From NCBI GenBank assembly GCA_030668485.1, contig DAOUTW010000023.1, positions 1 through 63,059 on the forward strand: DNA of 63,059 nucleotides, given 5' to 3'. The stretch's first letter is position 1. Each line of letters opens with the position of its first letter. A program made the position numbers and the translations under genes. The stretch comes from Candidatus Zixiibacteriota bacterium (lineage in GTDB: Bacteria; Zixibacteria; MSB-5A5; GN15; JAAZOE01). Below the pieces are notes generated by a model, which saw nothing but the letters and a program-made list of their open reading frames with translations, was not told where the DNA came from and made no database searches. Positions 49,263 through 58,577 of the stretch are shown here, in pieces.

Positions 49263-51875
49263 ATGAGAAAGCTAACTTTTACACTTCTTCTGGCAGCACT
49301 TATCGTTTCCAGCGCTGCCTTTGCAGACAATGTTATCAAAGTAGATCGTGAGCTAGGATCCTCATTTGTGGGATATGCTCCCGACAGATGTATCGTTATC
49401 TTCAAAGAGGGAGCCTCACCCAATTCCGGTCAGAAGGCCCTCTCAGCAATACACGGCAAATACCAGGTCGGACATTTCGATCAGCAATTCCCGATGGCGG
49501 AAAAAGCTGGTTTCACCCATCCGACCGACCGAGTCCTGACAAATTATTATAAAGCTCGATTCCCCGAAGGCCAACTCGACGAAGTGATGGCAGCCTATCG
49601 TGAACTGCCGTTTGTGGAGAAAGTCGAACCGGTCGGAATGTATCTGGTCAGCGCCACTCCGAATGATGCTTATTATGATGACCCTCCCCCGGAATTCCCA
49701 TACGATCAGTGGCATTATTGGGATTCCTACGGGATAGAAGCCGATATGGCTTGGGATCTGGAAACAGGTGATCCCGATGTTGTATGTGCCGTTATCGACG
49801 GCGGCGTCCGGTACTATCACTATGATCTGGGCGGAACCAATCCGCCGGGACCGGCTGACAACAGCACCAACGGTAATATCTGGGTCAATAACGGCGAAAT
49901 CCCGGGTAATGGCCTCGACGACGACAATAATGGATATGTCGACGATGTTATCGGTTGGGATTTTGTCGACGAAGCTCCCCAGTGTGTCGATACCGATTGT
50001 GGCATAGCCGATAATGATCCGTCCGATCATGGCGGTCATGGCACTCATGTCGCCGGCACTATTGCGGCCATTACAAACAATGATCCCACCTTTGGTGTCG
50101 CAGGCGTTGCCGGTGGATGGAATGACGGCACGACTGAATTTACCTCCAACGGTGTTAAAGTTATGTGTCTGCGGGCCGGATTCACCAGCCGCAGAGGCGG
50201 CGTAATGTATATGGACATGGTCTCCGAGGCGCTTTATTATATTGCCACCATGGTAGACAAGGGTGTCAATGTCACCGCTGTCAACTGTTCATGGGGATCG
50301 TCCTATCTTATTGAGGCTGCCATCGACGCCGTGCTTGCGCGTGACGTTATGGTGATCGTTGCCTGTGGCAACGCCAATAACACGACCGCCGATTACCTCG
50401 GCGCTCGCGAGGATTGCCTCGATGTTGGCGCTACCGCCCAGAACGGCGATCCGGCCAGTTTCTCGACCTATGGCACCTGGGTTGACATTGCCGCACCCGG
50501 CGTTGCGATTCTCAGCACCTATCATAATTCCGATGATCCCGATGGCGATTACATTGCCACAATGGATGGTACCTCGATGTCCTGTCCGCATGTGGTTGGT
50601 GTTGCCGGATTGTTGGAATCGTATGATCCCAGTCTGACCAGTCAGGATAAATGGGATCTGATAATGGAGAATTCCAAGCCGTATAATCCGACGAAGTATG
50701 TCGGTGTCGGTATTGTCGATGTACGGGCTTGTCTCGATGCTATTGGCGGCGGATGCGATGTTACCGCCGACTTCTCCGGTGCTCCGACCTCCGGTTGTGC
50801 ACCGCTGACAGTCGGATTCACCGATCTGTCTGCCGGCCCGGTTCTTTCCTGGGATTGGGACTTCGGCGATGGTGTCGGTACTTCGACAGCTTCAGACCCG
50901 TCCTATCAGTACAATTCGCCCGGTACTTATACTGTCACTCTGACAGCGACCTCGGCGGCCTGTTCTGATGGCGAGACGAAAACCGGTTATATTACGGTTC
51001 AGACCGTTCCGGTGGCTGACTTCTCAGGTTCACCGACCACCGGTTATGCGCCGCTGACAGTAGACTTTGCCGATCTGTCAACCGGTAGCCCTGACACATG
51101 GAGTTGGAATTTCGGCGATGGCGTAGGTACCTCGACGGCTCAGAACCCGACATACATTTACAACGATGCCGGGACTTACACCGTCACTCTGACCGCGTCA
51201 AATGCTTGCGGTTCCGATGGCGAGACCAAAACCGGTTATATCATAGTCGATCCCGCTGGTGAAAACACTATGCATGTCAGTGCCATGACTGTTATTCGTG
51301 TTGGCAACAACCAGAAGAACGGCCGCGCTATGGTGACTGTACTTGACCAGAACAATGATCCTGTGGGCGGAGCTGTTGTATACGGTTACTTCAATGCGCC
51401 GAATACAAATACCAAATCGGGTACCACCCTTTCAACCGGAGTTGCAACCATTTCCTCTGATCGTACCAAGGTATATCCGAGTGACTGGTGCTTCACGGTC
51501 ACCGATGTGGTTCTTGCCGGCTATACATATGATGCCGGAGCCAACAATGTGACTGAGGCCTGCGAAAGCGGACCGGTTTACAGCGTTGCCAGCCGCTCAG
51601 GCGCGGCTCTGCCGGAAGGATTCACCCTCGATAACCGCCCGAATCCGTTCAACCCGGCCACGACCATTGCCTTCAACCTTCCTGCCTCATCCAACGTCCG
51701 GCTCGAAGTCTATAATGTCGTCGGACAGCGGGTAGTCACTCTGGTCGATGAATATCTCACTGCCGGTGAGTATTCATTTGATTGGGACGGCAGTAAAGTG
51801 GCAAGCGGTATTTACCTCTATCGTCTGACCACCGATGAGTTCAGCGAAACGAAGCAGATGGTTCTTATGAAGTAG
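49263..51875 (+). CDS. Secreted subtilisin-like (S8) protease with two PKD domains and FCB sorting tail
   Basis: 870 residues; ATG 49263 follows CGGAGGAAAG. A signal peptide (TFTLLLAALIVSSAAFA) and a ~110-residue propeptide are followed by the S8 domain with Asp179 (CAVIDGGVRYYHYD), His259 (HGGHGTHVAGTIAA) and Ser438 (GTSMSCPHVVGVAG). Two PKD domains span ~497-580 and ~580-665 (each with PLTVxFxDLS and WDFGDG or WNFGDG and GTYTVTLTA), then an Ig-like domain (~670-780) and the tail RPNPFNPATTIAFNL .. SGIYLYRLT .. QMVLMK. It is an exported, surface-targeted protease, larger than and distinct from the dockerin subtilase upstream, and is separated from it by three terminators. Confidence 0.9.
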   Translation: MRKLTFTLLLAALIVSSAAFADNVIKVDRELGSSFVGYAPDRCIVIFKEGASPNSGQKALSAIHGKYQVGHFDQQFPMAEKAGFTHPTDRVLTNYYKARFPEGQLDEVMAAYRELPFVEKVEPVGMYLVSATPNDAYYDDPPPEFPYDQWHYWDSYGIEADMAWDLETGDPDVVCAVIDGGVRYYHYDLGGTNPPGPADNSTNGNIWVNNGEIPGNGLDDDNNGYVDDVIGWDFVDEAPQCVDTDCGIADNDPSDHGGHGTHVAGTIAAITNNDPTFGVAGVAGGWNDGTTEFTSNGVKVMCLRAGFTSRRGGVMYMDMVSEALYYIATMVDKGVNVTAVNCSWGSSYLIEAAIDAVLARDVMVIVACGNANNTTADYLGAREDCLDVGATAQNGDPASFSTYGTWVDIAAPGVAILSTYHNSDDPDGDYIATMDGTSMSCPHVVGVAGLLESYDPSLTSQDKWDLIMENSKPYNPTKYVGVGIVDVRACLDAIGGGCDVTADFSGAPTSGCAPLTVGFTDLSAGPVLSWDWDFGDGVGTSTASDPSYQYNSPGTYTVTLTATSAACSDGETKTGYITVQTVPVADFSGSPTTGYAPLTVDFADLSTGSPDTWSWNFGDGVGTSTAQNPTYIYNDAGTYTVTLTASNACGSDGETKTGYIIVDPAGENTMHVSAMTVIRVGNNQKNGRAMVTVLDQNNDPVGGAVVYGYFNAPNTNTKSGTTLSTGVATISSDRTKVYPSDWCFTVTDVVLAGYTYDAGANNVTEACESGPVYSVASRSGAALPEGFTLDNRPNPFNPATTIAFNLPASSNVRLEVYNVVGQRVVTLVDEYLTAGEYSFDWDGSKVASGIYLYRLTTDEFSETKQMVLMK

Positions 51876-51906
51876 AAAAATACCTCTTACGCATGGAGGT
51901 CTCTAT

Positions 51907-51948
51907 ATTCCTCGGCGGCATATTCGACGTCGCCGGGGAATTTTTTTT
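51907..51948 (+). terminator. Rho-independent terminator after the PKD subtilase
   Basis: ATTCCTCGGCG (51907-51917) pairs with CGCCGGGGAAT (51931-51941; one wobble) over 11 positions and is followed by a T8 run. Confidence 0.85.
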
Positions 51949-51973
51949 GCCTGTAGCTAATTTTTCCTCAATA

Positions 51974-52007
51974 AAAAGTCAGGAGCCTGAGAAGACTCCT
52001 GACTTTT
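51974..52007. terminator. Bidirectional terminator hairpin
   Basis: AAAAGTCAGGAG (51974-51985) and CTCCTGACTTTT (51996-52007) form a perfect 12-bp stem with a ten-base loop. T runs follow on both strands, best on the minus strand, where it ends the DUF1573 gene. Confidence 0.8.
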
Positions 52008-52051
52008 ATATTCTATCTGTTTATAAATTCTTATGCCGGGATAAGTCCGAC

Positions 52052-53161
52052 CTATTTTCGACTGTATATGTTATAACTGACGACGGCGGTTCCCTGATCC
52101 GGATTGTCGGTGGTGATTTGAATAGTGCCCCGGTAATAATTTCCATCGCCCAGGGTTTCCTCAATCAAACTGGCCTCGACTTCATATTTCTGGCCCTCCT
52201 CCACTGTATTTATAACCAGATCAAGGCGCCCGTCCGGGTCTTCGACACTTAGAATGTGAAGCTCCCTTTCCTCAGACAGGTTGACAACCTGAAATTTCTG
52301 GAATTTGGAGGTTTTCTCGCCTTTGATCGGGAATCGATCAAAGCGCAGCGTTTCAGGAATAAGTTTGATATCCCCGATCACGGAGCCGGAAAGACGGATA
52401 TTGGATTTCGGCTTGCTTTCCAGATTGGAATGAGCGGTGATCGTTCCAGTTATCCTACCCGGAACTAAGCCGGGCAGCAAGGTAATTTCAATCTCAATTT
52501 TGGCCGCCCCATTATCACCCGGAATCGTCTCCAACTGCTTAGCGGTGATAAATTCCGACGTTGATTCCAATTTCGTAATCTGGGTATTGGCCGCATCCTT
52601 GACCGTTACAAACACATTTTTGCTGAACGGTTCATCCAGTTTGACTTCTCCGAAATTCAGACCGCGCAATGCGAAATCGAACTCAACTTCGATTAACGCC
52701 TTAACCTTGACTTTTGTCTTGGGATTTTCGGGATCATTGGAGGTAATCGTGACCGTTTTAGTTTGCTTACCCTTTTTGCCGGCCGTGCTAAATGTTACCT
52801 GTACTTCACCTTCCCCGCCCGGGGGAATATCGGCTTTGGTCAAAACCGCAGCCGTGCAGCCTCACGACCCTTTCGCTTTTATCAATTTCAGGGGCGCGGT
52901 TCCGATATTCTTGATGATAAACTTATGTGACGGCTTGTCTCCCTGAGACACCGTACCGAAATCGTGTGTGGTTTCCACAAATGATATTATAGGGACGGCG
53001 GTTGGAGGTTGCCCCTCCTCGCCGGTATTTTGAACCTTTAGGGTGTCGCCTTCACCGGCATCTGTGGCTTGGTCTGAGGCATTTCCCGGAGACCATCCGG
53101 CCAGGACGACAGCAAATACTAATAACGCTACAAAGATGACAAATTTCTTATGCATAACCAT
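52052..53161 (-). CDS. Exported DUF1573-domain protein, candidate selenoprotein (in-frame TGA)
   Basis: 369 codons read through TGA at 52864-52862. Upstream of the TGA are a signal peptide (KFVIFVALLVFAVVLAG) and the start of a DUF1573 domain (HDFGTVSQGDKPSHKFIIKN, APLKLIKAKGS). Downstream, in the same frame, the domain continues GCTAAVLTKADIPPGGEGEV and then two further beta-sandwich domains. In DUF1573 proteins this point reads SCGCT, so the TGA stands exactly at the first, conserved Cys and would give S-Sec-GCT. No frameshift or other lesion is visible. A hairpin follows the TGA at the distance used by bacterial SECIS elements. The alternative is a nonsense-mutated gene or a sequencing error. 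DUF1573 function is unknown; a redox-active selenol beside Cys would fit an exported thiol-redox role. A hairpin terminator lies at 51974-52007. Confidence 0.75.
52831..52854 (-). promoter_or_regulatory. Candidate bacterial SECIS hairpin
   Basis: On the minus strand, seven bases after the TGA, CGGCT (52854-52850) pairs with AGCCG (52835-52831). Inside, GGT/ACC closes a TTTG loop, with a GC/AA internal loop between the stems. The apical part starts about 18 bases after the TGA, within the range reported for bacterial SECIS elements. The upper stem is short, so support is moderate. Confidence 0.45.
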
Positions 53162-53885
53162 TCTCCGTTAATATCTCTGAAGTCTTCCCTTGTGACAAAA
53201 ACAATATATACAAAATTAGTAATTTATCAACGGGTTTTTTGATAACCATGTTTGGCTCTGTGAGATGCATATCTCAAGATGTTCTGGACGGCTACAATCT
53301 CAATTCGCGATCTTCAGGGGTGAATTTTGACTTGATTGGTTAGTCATCCAAACGCTTGCCAAAATCCGGCCCCTGCCGGTGGCTTTGTTTGCTCATTTTT
53401 AAAGAATCCCGGGGTCTTCTCCCGGTCCTTTGCTGGTTTGAGCCCCCCCAATACGAGTCAAATCGTTGAGCGGTAATGGCTTCATGGTATTCTTGCATGG
53501 TAACATTCGGATATCCTTTCTTATGTGGCGTTCTATTTAACAGTCCGGTTCAGGAATCTACATTGATCTTATGTTAAAATTGGTATGGGAGGGAATCGCT
53601 TTGGATGCTGGGTTAGAGACCCGGAGCCGAGCTCCGGGCCACGCCCCCTTTACTAATAGGCTGCGGATCAGTTTCTGTATTGATTTTGTATCGAAATTGG
53701 ATATATTGGGAACGGTGCTGGGGAAAGACAACTTGCGCTGGCATCAATAGTACGGAAAAACGGTACGAAATCGAGGGTATGGCACCGTCGACGAAGCGAT
53801 GGTCAAGGTGCAGGTTAGACATTTGTCCCTTTAGCCGGTAATGTACCCGGAAATTATGAGTAAGAAACCTCAAGGAAAGCACAAA
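53162..53885. other. Long intergenic region with a palindromic repeat
   Basis: About 720 bases without a supported gene between the divergent DUF1573 and trypco2 genes. A perfect palindrome at 53620-53638 followed by CCACGC recurs at 60014. The rest contains GC-rich patches near 53360-53460 without recognisable features. It marks the boundary between the GC-balanced region and an AT-rich accessory stretch. Confidence 0.5.
53620..53638. repeat. Palindromic intergenic repeat, copy 1
   Basis: CCCGGAGC-CGA-GCTCCGGG is a perfect 8-bp inverted repeat followed by CCACGC. Copy 2 at 60014-60032 shares ACCCGGAGC, GAG, TCCGGGCCACGC and the spacing. Both copies flank the 53886-59807 segment. Confidence 0.65.
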
Positions 53886-54290
53886 ATGAAAAGAGCATTA
53901 TCAATAAATGATCTCATACAACAGGTCCGTGATGAATTGCACGAAACTGCACTTGAAAGTCAAATGCGAGGTAAGGCGCCACTATTTTTGGTAAATAAAT
54001 TAACAATTGAAGTGAATTTTGTTGTAGCCGAGAGCTCTATGGGCAAAGGGGGCGCGAGTCTCAAGATAGTGACCGCTGAAGGGAGCAAGGAATATAATGA
54101 GAAGCAGGTTCACAAGATCACATTGGAATTAATGGCATTAGATACAGCTCAGTTAATATCCAAGGCATCTACAAAATCAAAAAAACCAAAAACGAAATTC
54201 GACACGTCAGAAATATTAAATTCGCCTGTGGAAAAGCAACTTGAGATTCTGGAAAAAATAATTTCTGGAGAGCGGTATTTTACAATGTAA
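53886..54290 (+). CDS. Trypco2-domain protein
   Basis: 134 residues from the ATG at 53886 (AAGGA nine bases upstream; in-frame ATGs at 53856 and 53841 are alternatives). The core fits the trypsin-co-occurring domain 2 pattern: SINDLIQQVRDELHETALES, a strand FLVNKLTIEVNFVVAE, a Gly-rich turn MGKGGASLKIVTAEGS, then HKITLELMAL. The C-terminal ~45 residues are Lys/Ser-rich and probably flexible. In bacterial conflict systems this domain is thought to link an effector or protease to other components. No effector gene lies directly next to it. The gene is much more AT-rich than the rest of the window. Confidence 0.65.
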   Translation: MKRALSINDLIQQVRDELHETALESQMRGKAPLFLVNKLTIEVNFVVAESSMGKGGASLKIVTAEGSKEYNEKQVHKITLELMALDTAQLISKASTKSKKPKTKFDTSEILNSPVEKQLEILEKIISGERYFTM

Positions 54291-54450
54291 GAAGCGAAGA
54301 GATTGAAATCATCATCCGTTTTGCAGGATTTCCAGGTCGAGATTAAATAAAGAAAGGGATGTTAGCCAGCCAGTTGCTTGAATGCATGTTATACCTGAAT
54401 ATGTTAATTTGTCCGGGTGAGATGGTTTTGAAGATTTTTGGGAGGATAAT

Positions 54451-54687
54451 ATGTATGATCGTGAAAAGCATCTCCAGTTGCTTGCGAAAGCCGATATAGC
54501 TTGGCGACAATATGAGAGCTTTATCAAAACCGAGCCCTTAATCCCCGGCCAAAGGCTGGAGCCAACGGATTTCGAGGGGCTTAAGAAAGCTGACAAGGAA
54601 TATGAGGCGGCCAGGAAAGTTGAACGAGATTATTGGCAACAATTCTTCAACAATAATGGACGTTTTGATCCCAAACTAGACGAATAA
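54451..54687 (+). CDS. Small acidic/basic helical protein, unknown
   Basis: 78 residues. ATG 54451 has a strong ribosome-binding site (GGGAGG eight bases upstream). The protein is predicted to be all helical and highly charged (ADKEYEAARKVERDYWQQFF), with a conserved-looking C-terminal GRFDPKLDE. I do not recognise a family. It lies between the trypco2 and DUF4238 genes in the AT-rich accessory stretch and may belong with them. Confidence 0.55.
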   Translation: MYDREKHLQLLAKADIAWRQYESFIKTEPLIPGQRLEPTDFEGLKKADKEYEAARKVERDYWQQFFNNNGRFDPKLDE

Positions 54688-54721
54688 ATACTTAGAAATG
54701 TTCCTTAAGTAGGGGGATAAA

Positions 54722-55633
54722 GTGGCAAAACAACGTACAAAGGGACAGCATTACCTTCCTCGATCAGCATACCTTGAACACTTTGTTGACAGCTCAACTG
54801 ATAAGCCTGTTTTGTGGGTATATCCTTTTGATAATAATGGGATCCGAATTAATGAAGAAAAGGGAATTCCTGCAGCACAATTATGTAAGGAAACATATTT
54901 GTATGAATCTCCATTATTTCGCGTTAATGAAGTTGAGCAATATCTTGAAAAAGTAGAGTCAGGATATAGTAAAATTCTAAAGGCTAAAATACTTAATAAA
55001 ATCCCAATCACTGATGATGAAAAACTATTATTGTCTCTTTTCATCACAACACTGGAAGCACGCTTGCCCTCGACCCGAGATAATTTACTGCAATTTATTG
55101 ATAATATTGAAGAAAAAATAAAGGCACTCGAAGATCAATATAATGAGGGAAAGGAAACTAAAGAGCATCAAGATATAAAAAAAGCGAAGGGAACAATATT
55201 TTCTCAGAATATAGCAATCGCTTCGGAATTGAATCGATGGCAATTTTCAAGTTTTATGTTTTTACATAATGAGCATTTTGAGGATCCAAAATATGGAGGA
55301 TACTTTATAACCTCAGACAGCCCTGTATCTCTATATGATTTTACATTCATGAATAGTCTTATGGGTGTTCCACCATCATCCCCTACCGCAGAATTATTGA
55401 TTCCTCTAACACCCTCATTATTACTATTTATTAATAATAGAGGTCTAAATGGGTATAATGCAATTGATCCAAATTTTATCGCTGAGGCCAATAATCGAAC
55501 CCTTAATCGTGCCCAAAAAAGGATTATATCACCTTATCGGATTGATGAAAAGGTCGTCGAAAGAATTATTAGACGTCAGAGACAGAGCTTTATCCTGCAA
55601 TACGAGATATTTGAGCATCCCAAATCCGACTAG
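54722..55633 (+). CDS. DUF4238-domain protein
   Basis: 303 residues with a GTG start preceded by AGGGGG. The N-terminus GQHYLPRSAYLEHFVDSSTD is the DUF4238 signature (HY-P-xx-YL-xxF), and further hallmarks are FITSDSPVSLY near residue 200 and PLTPSLLLFINN. The domain is widespread in bacterial and phage accessory regions. Its activity is unknown. Codon use is strongly AT-biased, as in the trypco2 gene, so the three genes probably arrived together. Confidence 0.75.
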   Translation: MAKQRTKGQHYLPRSAYLEHFVDSSTDKPVLWVYPFDNNGIRINEEKGIPAAQLCKETYLYESPLFRVNEVEQYLEKVESGYSKILKAKILNKIPITDDEKLLLSLFITTLEARLPSTRDNLLQFIDNIEEKIKALEDQYNEGKETKEHQDIKKAKGTIFSQNIAIASELNRWQFSSFMFLHNEHFEDPKYGGYFITSDSPVSLYDFTFMNSLMGVPPSSPTAELLIPLTPSLLLFINNRGLNGYNAIDPNFIAEANNRTLNRAQKRIISPYRIDEKVVERIIRRQRQSFILQYEIFEHPKSD

Positions 55634-55653
55634 ATATTCTTAATCACTCGGCG

Positions 55654-55681
55654 TCAGGAACCCGCTCTACTGGGCTCCTGA
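55654..55681. terminator. Hairpin between convergent genes
   Basis: TCAGGA-A-CCC (55654-55663) pairs with GGG-C-TCCTGA (55672-55681) with one A-C mismatch. It lies between the DUF4238 stop and the convergent aldehyde dehydrogenase. The T tracts are poor. Confidence 0.45.
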
Positions 55682-55705
55682 ACTACGAGAGATTTTCCCC
55701 ATGCA

Positions 55706-57127
55706 CTATATATTCGGGAGGTAGAAGCAGACTACTTTTGGTTCGGTCAATTCCTGGAGGGAGAATTTGAGACCCTCGCGGCCGAGGCCGGAATATTTGA
55801 CGCCACCGAATGGCATCGAATCGAGCCGGTAATCGGTCGAATCGTTGATCATCACCCCGCCGCAATCAAGATCATATGACGCCTTGAAGGCAACATCGAT
55901 ATTGCTGGTAAATATCCCCGCCAGCAAACCATAAGGCAGCGAATTGGCTTCCTTGATGGCTTCATCAAGGTCATCAATCTGGTATAGATTAACTGTCGGG
56001 CCGAATACTTCTTCGCAATGAATGGTCACATCCGGAGGAAGGTTTTCTAAAACAGTCGGTTCATAGAGAGAGCCTGTGCGTTTGCCTCCACAGAGGACAT
56101 TCGCGCCCTTTTGGGCGGCTTCATTGACCCACTTCTCGACGCGAATCGCTTCGCCTTCGGTAATCATCGGACCCATATCGGTATCTTCTTTCATCTTGTC
56201 ACCGATTTTATACTTCTTGGTCCGTTCCACGAAACGAGTTTTGAATTCATTGTAAATATCTTTGTGCACCAGCAAACGCTGGACGCCGATGCAATTTTGG
56301 CCGGCGGCCCAGAATGACCCGGAGACGCACGAATCGACCGCCAGATCGAGGTCGGCGTCTTTCCATACGATCACCGGCGAATTGGAACCGAGTTCCATAC
56401 CGATTTTCTTGATACCGGCTTTTGAGGCGATGTGTTTACCGGCTTCAACTCCGCCGGTGAATGATATCATCCTTACCCGTTCGTCGGACACCATCGGGTC
56501 GCCGATTTTGGAACCGTAGCCGGTAATAACCTGAATCGCCTGCGGCGGCATCCCGGCCTCGACCATCGCCTCGACCAATTTGATGGCCGAAAGCGGTGTG
56601 ACGGTGGCGGGCTTGAGTATCACGGCATTGCCGGCTGCGAAGGCCGGTCCGATTTTATGCGCAACGAGGTTGAGCGGATCGTTGAAAGGAGTAATGGCCA
56701 GCACCACCCCGATCGGGAAGCGATAATAATAGCCGCGCCGCTTTTCCCCTCCGGGAAAGGAATCGAACGGGATAGTCTCGCCCAATATCCTCTTGGATTC
56801 TTCAGCCGATGCCGTCATGGTATTGACGCATCGCGAGGCTTCCGTGCGGGCTTCGTTGATCGTCTTGGATCCTTCACGAGCGATGATTGTCGCGAATTCT
56901 TCGAGTCGTTCTGAAATAATCGCGGCGGCCTTAAATAAAATCTGTGCCCGGTCATAGACCGTCATCTTCTTTGTAATTTCAAATCCCTTGACTGCTGATT
57001 TCAGAGCCGTTTCGCAGTCATCGGCATTTCCACTCGGAACGGTATCGATCACAGAATTATCGAAAGGATCGATCACATCTATTTTTTCATCGCGGTCAAC
57101 CCATTGACCGTCAAGCAACATCTTCAT
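55706..57127 (-). CDS. NAD(P)-dependent aldehyde dehydrogenase
   Basis: 473 residues, the usual ALDH length. Motifs: the Asn of the active site in ITPFNDPLN (~147), the cofactor-binding FTGGVEAGKHIA (~220), the general-base Glu in GMELGSNSP (~243) and the catalytic Cys in GQNCIGVQR (~277). It is related to the semialdehyde/lactaldehyde dehydrogenase groups. The substrate cannot be read from the sequence. The start overlaps the stop of the homoserine-dehydrogenase-like gene by four bases, so the two probably act in sequence: alcohol to aldehyde to acid. Confidence 0.88.
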   Translation of the reverse strand: MKMLLDGQWVDRDEKIDVIDPFDNSVIDTVPSGNADDCETALKSAVKGFEITKKMTVYDRAQILFKAAAIISERLEEFATIIAREGSKTINEARTEASRCVNTMTASAEESKRILGETIPFDSFPGGEKRRGYYYRFPIGVVLAITPFNDPLNLVAHKIGPAFAAGNAVILKPATVTPLSAIKLVEAMVEAGMPPQAIQVITGYGSKIGDPMVSDERVRMISFTGGVEAGKHIASKAGIKKIGMELGSNSPVIVWKDADLDLAVDSCVSGSFWAAGQNCIGVQRLLVHKDIYNEFKTRFVERTKKYKIGDKMKEDTDMGPMITEGEAIRVEKWVNEAAQKGANVLCGGKRTGSLYEPTVLENLPPDVTIHCEEVFGPTVNLYQIDDLDEAIKEANSLPYGLLAGIFTSNIDVAFKASYDLDCGGVMINDSTDYRLDSMPFGGVKYSGLGREGLKFSLQELTEPKVVCFYLPNI

Positions 57128-58143
57128 CGTTTTCCTCCTGCATTGATAATGTCGATCAACGCGCTGTAACCGGTTTCGACCCGCCCCGCTCCGGGGCCGA
57201 CGATAGTTACATCGCCGAGGGTATCGGTGGAAATAGTCACGGCATTGGTAGCGCCCATAATTCCGGCCAGAGGGTGAGTCATATCGATTTCTTCGGGAGC
57301 GACACTGCCCTTGACGGCATCGCCATCGCGCCAGACTTTGCCGATCAGTTTGAACCGCTTGCCGCGTGATTTGGCTTCTTTGATGGCCTCGGCTGTAATT
57401 TCGGTGATTCCCTTACATGAGAAATCATCCGGTTTACAGTCGGCGCCAAAAACCGTATTGGCCAGAATCGTCACTTTAGCCAGCGCATCCCATCCCAGGA
57501 CATCGGCATCCGGAACCGCCTCGGCATATCCAAGTTCCTGAGCTTTTTTGAGAGCTTCATCGTAACCGAGGCCCTCTTCCATTTTGGACAGGATATAATT
57601 GGTGGTGCCGTTTAGAATCCCTTTGATTTCCTTGAAATCGCTTCCTGCCAGGGTTTCGCGAGCCAGGTTCAGAAGCGGCGTGCCGCTTATGACGGTCCCT
57701 TCATACAGAAACTTGACCTTTTTCTCATCGGCCAGTTTCTTTAGTTCATGAAAGTTGAGCGCCAACGGCCCCTTATTGGAGGTCGTGATATGCATCCCTT
57801 TTTCGAGTGCGGCCCGGATATGCGATGTGGCCGGTTCAGCGGTTTTGATATCGGTATAAGTCATCTCGATCATCATATCCGCCTCAGTCGCCTTGATCAA
57901 TTCCAAAGCATCACCTTCGAAGGCATCGGGGAGATCGGATATTTTCTCGCCGGCTTTTGCCTTTTCGAGAGCACCCTTAAGATCGACACCGTTCGGGTTG
58001 TAGAGACTGCCTTTCAGCATATCGCCGATCCCGACGACTTTCACCTCAAGATCGTTCTCGTCGCGGAGCTTTTGCTCCTTTTCTATAAGGAGCTCTGCCA
58101 GCCCCTGTCCAACGGTTCCAAAACCGAGAAATAACAAACGCAT
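57124..58143 (-). CDS. Homoserine dehydrogenase-like oxidoreductase
   Basis: 339 residues. An N-terminal Rossmann fold (FLGFGTVGQGLAELLIE) is followed by the homoserine dehydrogenase catalytic domain (TSNKGPLALNFHELKKLA, YEGTVISGTPLLNL, GILNGTTNYILSKM, PDADVLGWDALAKV with the catalytic Lys region). There is no C-terminal ACT domain, so it is not the threonine-regulated form. Homoserine dehydrogenase interconverts homoserine and aspartate semialdehyde. Coupling with an ALDH and a cupin rather than thrB/thrC suggests a catabolic or atypical role, perhaps on a related hydroxy-amino acid. The start is the ATG at 58143. Confidence 0.85.
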   Translation of the reverse strand: MRLLFLGFGTVGQGLAELLIEKEQKLRDENDLEVKVVGIGDMLKGSLYNPNGVDLKGALEKAKAGEKISDLPDAFEGDALELIKATEADMMIEMTYTDIKTAEPATSHIRAALEKGMHITTSNKGPLALNFHELKKLADEKKVKFLYEGTVISGTPLLNLARETLAGSDFKEIKGILNGTTNYILSKMEEGLGYDEALKKAQELGYAEAVPDADVLGWDALAKVTILANTVFGADCKPDDFSCKGITEITAEAIKEAKSRGKRFKLIGKVWRDGDAVKGSVAPEEIDMTHPLAGIMGATNAVTISTDTLGDVTIVGPGAGRVETGYSALIDIINAGGKR

Positions 58144-58208
58144 TATATTAAACCTCCTGCAGTTCTAAAAGTATCGCGCACCTGTGTGCGCATTAAAACA
58201 TTACACAC

Positions 58209-58565
58209 CTACTTGGCGGCCCATCGGTCCGGGGCGTCGAAATAATCGATGACATTGACCCGGGTGGTGAATTTGGCTGAATGAACGACCCCTTCCGGGA
58301 TGTAATAGGTGTCGCCCTTGCGATAGGTTTTGGTTTCACCGTCAATGGTCAGCGCCATTTCACCGGCCAGCATTATTCCCCACTGGGCACAATGCGAATG
58401 CGGCGGTACCTCACCGATCGGTTCGATATCAAAAAATACGGCCTGTTGTTTGCCGCCCTGGAACAGCCAGGCACGAATACCCTCGAAGGGCATATCCACT
58501 TCCGGGAGATTTCTGATCATATCGGGATAGGTCGTGCCGTCCCATTCTTTTTTCATATCATCCAT
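58209..58565 (-). CDS. Small single-domain cupin
   Basis: 118 residues. Both cupin motifs are present: motif 1 PPHSHCAQWGIMLAGEM (~58-74) and motif 2 YYIPEGVVHSA (~88-98). The His and Gln/Glu residues provide a plausible metal site. Small cupins of this type are isomerases, dioxygenases, or sensors in metabolic operons. It lies 65 bases before the homoserine-dehydrogenase-like gene and 12 bases after the unknown enzyme on the same strand, so it is part of the operon. Confidence 0.8.
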   Translation of the reverse strand: MDDMKKEWDGTTYPDMIRNLPEVDMPFEGIRAWLFQGGKQQAVFFDIEPIGEVPPHSHCAQWGIMLAGEMALTIDGETKTYRKGDTYYIPEGVVHSAKFTTRVNVIDYFDAPDRWAAK

Positions 58566-58577
58566 TTTGATTCCTCA

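Noticed and set aside
52052-53161. Two separate genes (99 and 263 codons) in place of one interrupted gene
   Set aside because: The DUF1573 domain is split mid-motif by the TGA, the frame is unchanged, and the second part would need a TTG start inside the domain with no ribosome-binding site.
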